This document shows, piece by piece, positions 1 through 7,087 of a DNA stretch of 18,748 nucleotides. Position 1 is the first letter of the stretch. Each line of letters opens with the position of its first letter. Source of the DNA: an uncultured Clostridia bacterium (GTDB lineage: Bacteria > Bacillota > Clostridia > Christensenellales > Aristaeellaceae); the NCBI GenBank assembly GCA_934663625.1, contig CAKUKP010000063.1, positions 1 through 18,748 of the forward strand, written 5' to 3'. Under the pieces are notes generated by a model. The model ran no database searches and was not told the origin of the DNA. It was given only the letters and a program-made list of their open reading frames with translations. A program made the position numbers and the translations under genes.

Positions 1-699
1 GTTCATGCGCACGGTAATGATATACTGCTTCGGCGTCATGCCGACGATGTTGTTAAACACCCGTATAAAATGATACTGGCTTAAGCCGGAAAGCTTTGCC
101 ATTTCCTGCACGGACGGCGGATTGGAAATATCCGCGTTGATCTTTGCAAGCAGCCGTTCAATTTCATCCTTTCCAGCGCTGGCGCCGCTGGGAATATCGA
201 TGGGATCGGTCATCGCGGTCAGGATGGAGGTCAGCTGAAACGCAATCTGCGTTTCGTTTACATTTTCGCCGGAGGACAGTGCTCTCAATATGCTGGTGAT
301 CTTTTTTTCAATAAACGCGGAATGATGCGTTGAAAACACATTCCCATTGGCGCGGACGATCGCATTGTAGTAGCCGCGCGCGGATGCCCCGTCGAAATGC
401 ACCCAAACCGCTTTCCAACCGATGCTGGAATAATAGCGGTGACGCTTGTAGCAATCGATCAGCACAACATCGTTCTTGTGCGCGGCAATCGTTTTGCCCT
501 CAGTTTCAATGGTGACGCTGCCCTCCTGAATCACCTCCAGCAGAAAACTGTCGTAATTCTGGCGCATCAGATCATAGCCGCCCTCATAATGATAAACTCC
601 GCTGATCAGAGGATACAACAGATACGCCCTCGTATTGGCACTGGGCGTGTAGATATAATGTTCGGACGCAGGCAATACGTGCGCTTCATAGGATTTCAT
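1..699 (-). CDS. AraC-family transcriptional regulator, 3' end cut off by the window
   Basis: Reading the minus strand from 699 gives 233 codons open to the window edge. The start is an ATG five bases after GGAGGGGG, behind a good sigma-A promoter. Residues about 20-130 look like an AraC-type cupin sensor domain, with a run of the type EGSVTIETEGK followed by KNDVVLIDCYKRHRYYSS. Residues about 194-226 form the first helix-turn-helix of an AraC/XylS DNA-binding domain (SVQEMAKLSGLSQYHFIRVF, then GMTPKQYI). Family members are usually about 280-290 residues, so roughly 50 residues including the second helix-turn-helix lie outside. It is divergent from the sugar-uptake operon at 1037-9577, so it is probably the local, effector-responsive regulator of that operon. 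The effector cannot be read from the sequence. Confidence 0.9.
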   Translation of the reverse strand, partial: MKSYEAHVLPASEHYIYTPSANTRAYLLYPLISGVYHYEGGYDLMRQNYDSFLLEVIQEGSVTIETEGKTIAAHKNDVVLIDCYKRHRYYSSIGWKAVWVHFDGASARGYYNAIVRANGNVFSTHHSAFIEKKITSILRALSSGENVNETQIAFQLTSILTAMTDPIDIPSGASAGKDEIERLLAKINADISNPPSVQEMAKLSGLSQYHFIRVFNNIVGMTPKQYIITVRMN

Positions 700-725
700 A
701 AAATCCCCCTCCTCTCCGCAAAACG

Positions 726-755
726 ATTATAGCATAAATTGTAAATGATTTTCAA
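726..755 (-). promoter_or_regulatory. Promoter of the AraC-family regulator
   Basis: On the minus strand, TTGAAA (755-750) is followed 18 bases later by a perfect TATAAT (731-726). The -10 box is preceded by TGC, which makes an extended -10. Predicted transcription start is near 719, about 20 bases before the ATG at 699, leaving just room for the ribosome binding site at 712-705. Confidence 0.7.
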
Positions 756-831
756 TAGTTGCGGTTGTCATTATTTTGCACGCGATTCGTTTTATCGAAA
801 TTGCGCTTCCTTCACAAATGTTCAGCAATTT

Positions 832-850
832 ATATTGTTGACATATTGTT
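832..850 (+). promoter_or_regulatory. Candidate AraC-type operator, tandem ATATTGTT repeat
   Basis: ATATTGTT occurs at 832-839 and again at 843-850, an 11-base period that puts both copies on the same DNA face. The pair lies about 78-96 bases upstream of the predicted start of the sugar operon. That is the spacing and direct-repeat form in which AraC/XylS activators commonly bind. Assignment to the neighbouring regulator is inference from position and symmetry. Confidence 0.4.
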
Positions 851-892
851 CAAATTTCTGCGTTTTACATTTGTTGCTTTGAATAATTGCAG

Positions 893-921
893 TTGAATTT
901 ATCGTAATTATATGGTATGAT
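893..921 (+). promoter_or_regulatory. Promoter of the UroD-like/sugar ABC/GH2 operon
   Basis: TTGAAT (893-898), a 17-base spacer, then TATGAT (916-921) preceded by TGG, an extended -10 element. Transcription would start near 928, leaving a leader of about 109 bases before the ATG at 1037. Both boxes deviate from consensus, which fits a promoter needing activator help. Confidence 0.55.
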
Positions 922-1036
922 CACATTCAAGCAGTCGAATCAAATTTCAAAAACGCAAATTGCATCAATTTTATTTTCAATAATTGCTTATTGTTTTTTA
1001 TTGAAACGCAGGAAAACTGAAACAGGGAGGTACATT

Positions 1037-2323
1037 ATGACATCCAGAGAACGCGTAATCGCAGCAATCAACCACCGGCAGCCGGATCGCTGTCCGATCG
1101 ATTTGGGAAGCACCGGTCAAACCGGCATGAACGCCAGCACGCTGTATCGCTTCCGCAAAGCATTGGGGCTGGATGAACACCGCATTCATCTCGCGGAGCC
1201 CTTTCAGATGCTGGGGGAAATCGAAGCGGACGTGCTAAAAGCCGTACACAGCGACGTGATCGGATTGTGGAACCGCGGCAACATGATGGGCACGCTTCAG
1301 GAAAACTGGAAGCCCTTCGATATGAGCGACGGCACGCCCACCTGGATGCCCGGCGGCATTGAATACGACATCAACGAGCGCGGCGATACACTGGCATATG
1401 CGTGCGGCGATCGAAGCTGCAAATACGCGTATTGCCTGCCCAAGGGCGGAAGCTTCTTCGACAACATCGATCATTTTGATGAACCCTTCGATTGGGATCT
1501 GGACGAGGAGGACCTGACGCCTGAAGAGGACTACAAAGAAGATTTCCAGGTAGCCACCGACGAAGACGCGCGCTACTGGGAGGAAAAATCCAAAGAAATC
1601 TATGAAGGTACGGATTATGCGGTTATGGGCGCACTGGGTGGCGCCGGCTTTGGCGACGCCGCGTTCGTTCCCGGGCCTACCGTAAAACACCCGAAGGGCA
1701 TCCGCACCATTCAGGACTGGCTGACCGCGCAGGCGATGTATCCCGATTACATCGAAGCCGTATTTGGGATGCAATGCGAGGTTATGCTGAAAAATCTGGA
1801 GATTTACAAGCAGGCGGTCGGCGATCGAATTCAGATCGTATCGATTTCCGGCACAGATTTCGGCACGCAGAACGGGCCGTTTATGAGCACGAGCACCTTC
1901 CGCAGGCTGTTCAAGCCGTACTACAAGCGGGTAAACGATTGGGTACACAACAATACCGGCTGGAAAACCTGGTATCACACCTGCGGATGCATCAACGCTC
2001 TGCTGGATGATCTGGCGGATATGGGCGTAGATTGTCTGAATCCGGTTCAGTTCAGCGCAATGGAACCGCAGGGCATGTCTCCGCAGCGGCTGAAGGATGA
2101 ATACGGCGATAAGTTCACCTTCTGGGGCGGCGGCGTGGATACGCAGAGCGTTCTGCCGTTCGGAACGCCCGAAGACGTTCGAAAGCAGGTTTCCGAGCGC
2201 GCGCGCATTCTGAATCAGGGCGGCGGATTCGTCTTTTCAACGATTCACAACGTAGTCGCCAACGTACCGGCGGAAAATCTCGTCGCCATGTACGAAACGG
2301 TTCTCGGCAAAAAAATACGCTGA
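1037..2323 (+). CDS. UroD/MtaA-like family protein (uroporphyrinogen decarboxylase fold, probable methyltransferase)
   Basis: Encodes 428 residues; the ATG at 1037 follows GGGAGG by six bases. The start MTSRERVIAAINHRQPDRCPID is typical of UroD-superfamily proteins related to MtaA/CmuA methyltransferases rather than haem-pathway HemE. Landmarks are GTDFGTQNGPFMS (272-284), RRLFKPYYKRV (289-299), the metal-site-like H314-x-C316-G-C318, WGGGVDTQ (363-370) and GGGFVFSTIHNVVANVP (395-411). MtaA-type enzymes bind zinc through His, Cys and a later Cys; here the later region has H404 rather than an obvious Cys. It is first in an operon with a sugar ABC transporter and a GH2 glycosidase. No corrinoid protein or reactivase lies nearby, so the methyl acceptor and the substrate are unknown. 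The family is secure; the reaction is inferred. Confidence 0.88.
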   Translation: MTSRERVIAAINHRQPDRCPIDLGSTGQTGMNASTLYRFRKALGLDEHRIHLAEPFQMLGEIEADVLKAVHSDVIGLWNRGNMMGTLQENWKPFDMSDGTPTWMPGGIEYDINERGDTLAYACGDRSCKYAYCLPKGGSFFDNIDHFDEPFDWDLDEEDLTPEEDYKEDFQVATDEDARYWEEKSKEIYEGTDYAVMGALGGAGFGDAAFVPGPTVKHPKGIRTIQDWLTAQAMYPDYIEAVFGMQCEVMLKNLEIYKQAVGDRIQIVSISGTDFGTQNGPFMSTSTFRRLFKPYYKRVNDWVHNNTGWKTWYHTCGCINALLDDLADMGVDCLNPVQFSAMEPQGMSPQRLKDEYGDKFTFWGGGVDTQSVLPFGTPEDVRKQVSERARILNQGGGFVFSTIHNVVANVPAENLVAMYETVLGKKIR

Positions 2324-2374
2324 TTTTCTCAAACAATATGGCAATACGGCGATACGAAGGAGGAAAAGGATACA

Positions 2375-3880
2375 ATGCAGGGGGAAATATTGCTGAAATG
2401 CAGCGGCATTTGCAAATCCTTCGGTCCTACCAGGGCGCTGGTCGATGTGGATTTTGAAGTTCGGCGCGGTGAAATCCACGGTCTGATCGGTGAAAACGGC
2501 AGCGGGAAATCCACGCTGACTTCCATCATCGCAGGCGCGCAGCGCGCAGATGCAGGCACGATGTACGTGCGCGATCAGGCGTACAATCCAAAGACGGTTA
2601 TCGACGGCCAGAACAACGGCGTGGGCATGGTCGTACAGGAAATGGGCACCCTTTCCACGATATCCGTCGCAGAAAACATTTTTGCCGGCAACCTGAACCG
2701 TTTTACGAAGGCAGGCTTTCTGAATACGGGAAAAATGCACAGCGAAGCGCAGGCGATTCTTCAGAAAATCGGCGCGCCGGAAATTCTTCCGGAAGCGCAT
2801 ACCGCGATGTACAATTTTGAAGATCGGAAGATTATTGAAATCGCCCGCATCATGTACCTCGAACCGGATATTCTAATCGTTGATGAAACCACCACAGCGC
2901 TGGCGCAAAAGGGGCGCGGCATCATCTACAAGCTCATGCGCGGCATGCAGGCGGAAAACAAGGCAGTTATCTTCATTTCGCATGATCTGGATGAGCTTAT
3001 GGATATTTGCAACATCGTAACCGTGCTGCGGGACGGACATAAGATCGCCACGCTCGCGCAGGATGAAATCACCATTCCCGCAATGCGTCATTTGATGGTG
3101 GGGCGCGAAATGACGGATCATTACTATCGCAACGATTTTGACGGAAGCTATGATCCGGAAATCGTACTCAAGGCTGAGCGAGTCACTTCCGTGGACGGCA
3201 TGATCATGAATCTGAATCTTGAATTGCACCGTGGCGAAATACTGGGTCTGGGCGGTCTGGCAAACTGCGGTATGCACGAATTGGGGCAGATGCTCTACGG
3301 CATTCAAAAATGCGCTACCGGCAAGGTGACGCACACGGTATCCGAACAGGAAATTCGTCGCCCCTCGGACGCGGTAAAATGTAAGATCGGCTACGTTTCC
3401 AAAAACCGCGATATGGAATCTCTGGTACTCACCGCCAGCATTCGGGATAATATCGCCCTACCCTCGCTGGATGCGCTTTCCAAAAAGCTGATCATTTCCG
3501 GCAAACGCGAACGCGCGCTGTCCACCGATCAGATCAAGGCGCTGAGCATCAAATGCGTGGATGAAAATCAATCCTGCAATCAGCTCTCCGGCGGAAACAA
3601 GCAAAAGGTGGCGCTGGGCAAATGGCTGGCGAACGACTGCGATATTTTCATCATCGATTGTCCTACACGCGGCATCGATATCGGCGTAAAATCAGCGTTT
3701 TACAGCATCATGTATCAGCTCAAGCAACAGGGAAAATCCATACTGATGATCTCGGAAGAGCTGGTGGAGCTGATCGGCATGAGCGATCGTATGCTGATTC
3801 TGAAGGACGGCAGGATTACCGGCGAATTCCGACGCGATGAAAAGGTGACGGATTCGACGCTCATCGATTACATGATTTAA
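2375..3880 (+). CDS. Sugar-type ABC transporter ATPase, two fused nucleotide-binding domains (RbsA/MglA/YtfR-like)
   Basis: Encodes 501 residues and energises the two permeases in this operon. Domain 1 has a full Walker A GENGSGKST (39-47), Q-loop Gln88, Walker B ending D170-E171 and switch His203. Its signature position reads YNFED (146-150) instead of LSxGQ. Domain 2 has an intact signature LSGGN (404-408), but its P-loop position reads GLANCGMHE (293-301) without Gly-Lys-Ser, and Walker B reads IIDCPTRGID, so Cys429 replaces the catalytic Glu. The composite site built from Walker A of domain 1 and LSGGN of domain 2 is intact; the other is degenerate at every position. RbsA-class proteins are known to be asymmetric, but this one is more so. 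Start: ATG at 2375 after AAGGAGGAAAAGGA. Confidence 0.95.
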   Translation: MQGEILLKCSGICKSFGPTRALVDVDFEVRRGEIHGLIGENGSGKSTLTSIIAGAQRADAGTMYVRDQAYNPKTVIDGQNNGVGMVVQEMGTLSTISVAENIFAGNLNRFTKAGFLNTGKMHSEAQAILQKIGAPEILPEAHTAMYNFEDRKIIEIARIMYLEPDILIVDETTTALAQKGRGIIYKLMRGMQAENKAVIFISHDLDELMDICNIVTVLRDGHKIATLAQDEITIPAMRHLMVGREMTDHYYRNDFDGSYDPEIVLKAERVTSVDGMIMNLNLELHRGEILGLGGLANCGMHELGQMLYGIQKCATGKVTHTVSEQEIRRPSDAVKCKIGYVSKNRDMESLVLTASIRDNIALPSLDALSKKLIISGKRERALSTDQIKALSIKCVDENQSCNQLSGGNKQKVALGKWLANDCDIFIIDCPTRGIDIGVKSAFYSIMYQLKQQGKSILMISEELVELIGMSDRMLILKDGRITGEFRRDEKVTDSTLIDYMI

Positions 3881-3893
3881 GGGAGGGACAGGC

Positions 3894-4850
3894 ATGGAAA
3901 ACCTATTGAATTCCGTTCGAATTAAAAAAGCGCTGAAGGCCTTGTTCCCCTTCGCAGGTCTTATTCTGGTTTTCTGCTTTTTCATGATCGGTACGGGCGG
4001 CAAGCTGCTTTCTTCAACCAATCTGGAAAACCTGATCGACCAGGGCTTTACCACCATCGTAATTACCGTGGGCGCATCATTCATCTACGCCTGCGGCATG
4101 ATGGATGTATCGTTGGGCGCGGTGATGGCGTTTTCCGAAATGATCCTCGGCAGGCTGATGCTGGCAGGCGGCTGGCCGCTTCCCGCGATCATTCTCGCCG
4201 GTATCGCGGTCGCCATGGCGCTTACATCGATCACGGCAATCGCAGCGCATTATCTGAAGGTGCAATGCATGATCGCTTCCATGTGCGTGATGAACATCGC
4301 CAGCGGCATCGTAAAGACGAACATCGCACAAAACGAGTTGTACATCCCCTATCGGGATTATGCGTTTCTGAACCGCATTCCGTTGAAGGCTGCGGTCGTG
4401 ATTTTGATCATTGCGCTCGGGCTGATCATATTTAACCACACCCGATTGGGGCGCGAAACGCGCGCAATCGGCGGAAACCGGACCGCCGCCGCACAGAGCG
4501 GTATTCAAATCGGAAGATCCACCATTCTTGCGTTTCTTTGCTGCGGCTTCTGCGTTGGCGTCGCCGGTCTGTTTTCGCTTTGCTACGTCGGCGTACTCAA
4601 CAGTCAAACCGGCGGCGGCGTGGGGCTGAACGTGATCGTTGCGCTGGTGCTGGGCGGTTTCCCGCTCTCCGGCGGACCAAAAGCGCGCATACTTTCTTCG
4701 GTAATGGGCGCGCTGACGGTTACGATTCTGACCAACGGTCTCGGTCTGATGGGGCTGGATGCCGCGGTTTCTTCCGTAGTCAAGGGGCTGCTGTTCCTGA
4801 TCATCATCGGAATATCCTATGAACGCATCCGCGGCGCGGAGGTTATTTAA
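3894..4850 (+). CDS. Sugar ABC transporter permease 1 (RbsC/BPD_transp_2 family)
   Basis: Encodes 318 residues, beginning six bases after GGGAGGG and 13 bases after the ATPase stop, so the two are probably co-translated. There are eight to ten hydrophobic segments, for example about 20-34, 74-90, 96-118, 165-181, 210-232, 243-257, 264-282 and 293-309. The family hallmark cytoplasmic loop NHTRLGRETRAIGGNRTAAA (181-200) is the expected contact with the ATPase. The GLNVIVALVLGGFPLSGG stretch (244-261) is also typical. It would form the membrane channel with the second permease at 6071. The substrate is not deducible from the sequence. Confidence 0.93.
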   Translation: MENLLNSVRIKKALKALFPFAGLILVFCFFMIGTGGKLLSSTNLENLIDQGFTTIVITVGASFIYACGMMDVSLGAVMAFSEMILGRLMLAGGWPLPAIILAGIAVAMALTSITAIAAHYLKVQCMIASMCVMNIASGIVKTNIAQNELYIPYRDYAFLNRIPLKAAVVILIIALGLIIFNHTRLGRETRAIGGNRTAAAQSGIQIGRSTILAFLCCGFCVGVAGLFSLCYVGVLNSQTGGGVGLNVIVALVLGGFPLSGGPKARILSSVMGALTVTILTNGLGLMGLDAAVSSVVKGLLFLIIIGISYERIRGAEVI

Positions 4851-4869
4851 TTGCGTACCCAAAAGCGAA

Positions 4870-4898
4870 TTGCTTTTGACAATAGAAATCTGTACAAT
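4870..4898 (+). promoter_or_regulatory. Possible internal promoter before the substrate-binding protein gene
   Basis: TTGCTT (4870-4875), a 17-base spacer and TACAAT (4893-4898) lie in the 65-base gap between permease 1 and the binding-protein gene. An overlapping TTGACA at 4876-4881 is only 11 bases from the same -10 and cannot pair with it. Extra transcription of the binding protein would fit the usual need for more of that subunit, but the -35 match is weak. Confidence 0.3.
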
Positions 4899-4915
4899 AA
4901 GAACGGAGGATGAAC

Positions 4916-6010
4916 ATGAAGAAGTTTTTTCGAATCCTGAGCCTGGTACTCGCGCTCTGTATGGCGATGGCGGCGTGCTGCTGCGCCGCCGCTGAGGAAG
5001 AACCCTACAAGATCGGTTTTACCTATTTCTCCTCGACCGATCCCTATGGCATGAAGATGATTGAAGCGATACGAGCCTGCTGTGAAGCCGCGGGCTGCGA
5101 ATTCCTCTACACCGACTGGGCGACGATGGACATGGACGGCATGGTAGCTTCCTATCAGAACCTGATCGAACAGGGCTGTAACGGTATATTCGTCTGCATG
5201 ATGGCGCCCGCCATCGTAAACATGTGCGAACGCGCCGGCGTTTCCTTCGTGGTGGATCACGCCTACATGAACGATGAAAATCTGCAGAACATGTGCTTTA
5301 CCTCGCCCGCCTTTGCCGGTCAGATCGTATGTGATGATTACCAGTCCGGCATCGATATGATGGCGGCGTTTCAGGCGGCGGGTGCGGACAAGGTCGCCTA
5401 TATCGGGCCGGTCGCCGGACAGGCGCAGCAGAAGGACATCAGCCTGAAGGGCGCGCAGGATTATCTCGAAACAGCCGATGGCATTGAAATGGTCACGGTC
5501 TACCAGGGCGATGATTATCTCACCACCGCGCTTTTGCAGGTCGCCACCGCCTATCCGGACGTCAACGGCTTCATTCTGCCGAACGGTCAGATGATCCCCC
5601 AGCTGTACAGCGAAGGTCTGAATGATCGCATCAAGGTCGCCACCGTTGACTGCGATGCTGAAACCGCCATGACCATGCTGAAGGACGGCACCATGGCGGC
5701 TTATGCGGGCGCCGAGGCGAGCGCGGCGATCCTGTATCCGGCGTTCGCCATGCTCTACAACCATATGACAGGCAACGATATCATCGCTGATAAGACTCAG
5801 ATGATCAACGTTCCCTATGTGATGATCTACAGCGCGGAGGAGCTGGAAGAATACAATACCTATTTCTCCGGCGATGCCCCGCTCTTCACTGCGGAAGAAA
5901 TTCAGAGCATGCTGGTAAAGTATAACCCCGAAGCCAATTACGATACGCTGATGGAGGTTGTAAACAGCTTTACGCTCGAAGGCTTTGCCGCGCGCTTTGC
6001 GAACCGATAA
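4916..6010 (+). CDS. Sugar ABC transporter substrate-binding protein (Peripla_BP_4, RbsB/YtfQ-like)
   Basis: Encodes 364 residues. The ATG at 4916 is six bases from GGAGG; an in-frame ATG at 4910 touches the ribosome binding site and is less likely. The N-terminus MKKFFRILSLVLALCMAMAA is an export signal followed by three cysteines (21-23). C21 could be a lipoprotein cysteine after M-A-A, though the lipobox is poor, or type I cleavage may occur after CAAA near residue 26. The mature part has the two-lobe layout of the family: YKIGFTYFSSTDPYGMKMIE (31-50), QGCNGIFVCM (86-95), ADKVAYIGPVAGQAQQ (157-172), VATVDCDAET (241-250). The protein captures the substrate outside the cell and delivers it to the permease pair. 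It sits between the two permease genes, an uncommon order. Confidence 0.92.
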   Translation: MKKFFRILSLVLALCMAMAACCCAAAEEEPYKIGFTYFSSTDPYGMKMIEAIRACCEAAGCEFLYTDWATMDMDGMVASYQNLIEQGCNGIFVCMMAPAIVNMCERAGVSFVVDHAYMNDENLQNMCFTSPAFAGQIVCDDYQSGIDMMAAFQAAGADKVAYIGPVAGQAQQKDISLKGAQDYLETADGIEMVTVYQGDDYLTTALLQVATAYPDVNGFILPNGQMIPQLYSEGLNDRIKVATVDCDAETAMTMLKDGTMAAYAGAEASAAILYPAFAMLYNHMTGNDIIADKTQMINVPYVMIYSAEELEEYNTYFSGDAPLFTAEEIQSMLVKYNPEANYDTLMEVVNSFTLEGFAARFANR

Positions 6011-6070
6011 TCCGGACTGCGCAAAATGCGCAAACGGATGCATTCAAGGATTTGGAGGATGAATTGTTCC

Positions 6071-7057
6071 ATGAAAAAGCAGAAGATACTGAATTTCCTG
6101 AAGGCGCTCATCCTCCCGATCGCCGTATACCTGCTGATGCGGCTGTGCACCGGAGGCAGATTTGGAAACGCAACTTCGATGATGCTGTTGCTTCGCCAGT
6201 CTGTAATCCCGATCCTGATTGCGTTGGGATTGGGCTTCGCCCTGATGATGGGGATGTGGGATTTTTCCTCCGGTGCCGTCGTTTATGCCGCCGCGATTCT
6301 TTCAACCGTGCTATCGCAGCGCACAGGTATGGGCGCGATCGGGATATTGATTTTTGCCATACTGATTTCGGTAATCATGACAACGATTACCGGCCTGGCC
6401 TACCGGCTTTTAAAGGTACCCGTCATCGTGGTTACCTGCGGCATGGCGATGATCTATGAAGGACTTCCGAAGTTCCTGGGCGTACCGAAGGCGGGCATCG
6501 GTCTGAACGAAGGCTGGCTGTTTCAGGCGCCCTGGTGCTTTATCCTGATGATCATCATGTGCGTCGCGTTCTACGCACTGTTTTACGTGCTTCCCTTCGG
6601 TCATAACATTATGGCAATCTGCGGCGATCAGAAAACCGCCCGCAACGTGGGGATCAACATAGAAAAGACCAAGTTCCTTTCCTTTGTCGTAAGCGGCTTT
6701 TTCCTGGGCGTGGCAGCAACGCTGCAGATGTCGAATTCCTTTACCATCTACGCCGTAACCAACTTCGGCTCCGTAGCGACGATCTTCAGCGCCATGATGG
6801 GCATCTTTGTGGGCATGTTCCTGATGCGCTATTGCAATTTCCTGTTCGGTATCATTATTGGCACGCTGACCATGCAGATGCTGATCTTCGGTCTTGTTTC
6901 CATGGGGCTGAATTCCACGGTGCGCGATATTGTGCAGGGTGTATTTCTGCTGGCAGTGCTGGCGTTTTCATCCAATCAGGGGAAGATCGATGCGCTGCGC
7001 CAAAAGCGCCGCGTGATCAAGCTCGCAAACGAGCGGTACCAGACCCAGCACGGCTGA
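6071..7057 (+). CDS. Sugar ABC transporter permease 2 (RbsC/BPD_transp_2 family)
   Basis: Encodes 328 residues from the ATG at 6071, which lies 12 bases after GGAGG. In-frame ATGs at 6026 and 6059 are possible, but the latter abuts the ribosome binding site. Hydrophobic segments lie near 12-25, 45-61, 68-84, 89-110, 115-130, 155-174, 203-220, 233-253, 257-280 and 285-300. The conserved cytoplasmic loop is PFGHNIMAICGDQKTARNVG (175-194), matching the same loop of permease 1 but otherwise divergent from it. The two proteins are therefore homologous but distinct and probably form a heterodimeric channel, as in YtfT-YjfF or LsrC-LsrD. The C-terminal 28 residues form a basic, polar tail. Confidence 0.92.
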   Translation: MKKQKILNFLKALILPIAVYLLMRLCTGGRFGNATSMMLLLRQSVIPILIALGLGFALMMGMWDFSSGAVVYAAAILSTVLSQRTGMGAIGILIFAILISVIMTTITGLAYRLLKVPVIVVTCGMAMIYEGLPKFLGVPKAGIGLNEGWLFQAPWCFILMIIMCVAFYALFYVLPFGHNIMAICGDQKTARNVGINIEKTKFLSFVVSGFFLGVAATLQMSNSFTIYAVTNFGSVATIFSAMMGIFVGMFLMRYCNFLFGIIIGTLTMQMLIFGLVSMGLNSTVRDIVQGVFLLAVLAFSSNQGKIDALRQKRRVIKLANERYQTQHG

Positions 7058-7087
7058 AATCATTCAGGCCGAATTTGAGGTGACAAC

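Larger units (their letters stand above)
700..1036. other. AT-rich divergent regulatory region with no gene
   Basis: This 337-base gap separates the AraC-type regulator from the operon it probably controls and is visibly richer in A and T than the rest of the window. It contains a promoter in each direction, a direct repeat of ATATTGTT, two copies of AATAATTGC (882-890 and 979-987), and a leader of about 109 bases. An open frame starting at 917 would extend the UroD-like protein upstream. That ATG lies inside the predicted -10 box and has no ribosome binding site, so I do not treat it as coding. Confidence 0.7.

Noticed and set aside
838..870. TTGACA at 838-843 as -35 of the sugar operon
   Set aside because: No -10-like hexamer lies 16-18 bases downstream; TTGAAT/TATGAT at 893-921 is better.
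4876..4898. Perfect TTGACA with TACAAT before the binding-protein gene
   Set aside because: The spacing is only 11 bases, too short for a sigma-A promoter. The alternative TTGCTT at 17 bases was listed instead with low confidence.
4847..6043. 398-codon minus-strand open frame opposite the binding-protein gene
   Set aside because: It is a codon-bias shadow; the plus strand encodes a full-length binding protein with a signal peptide.
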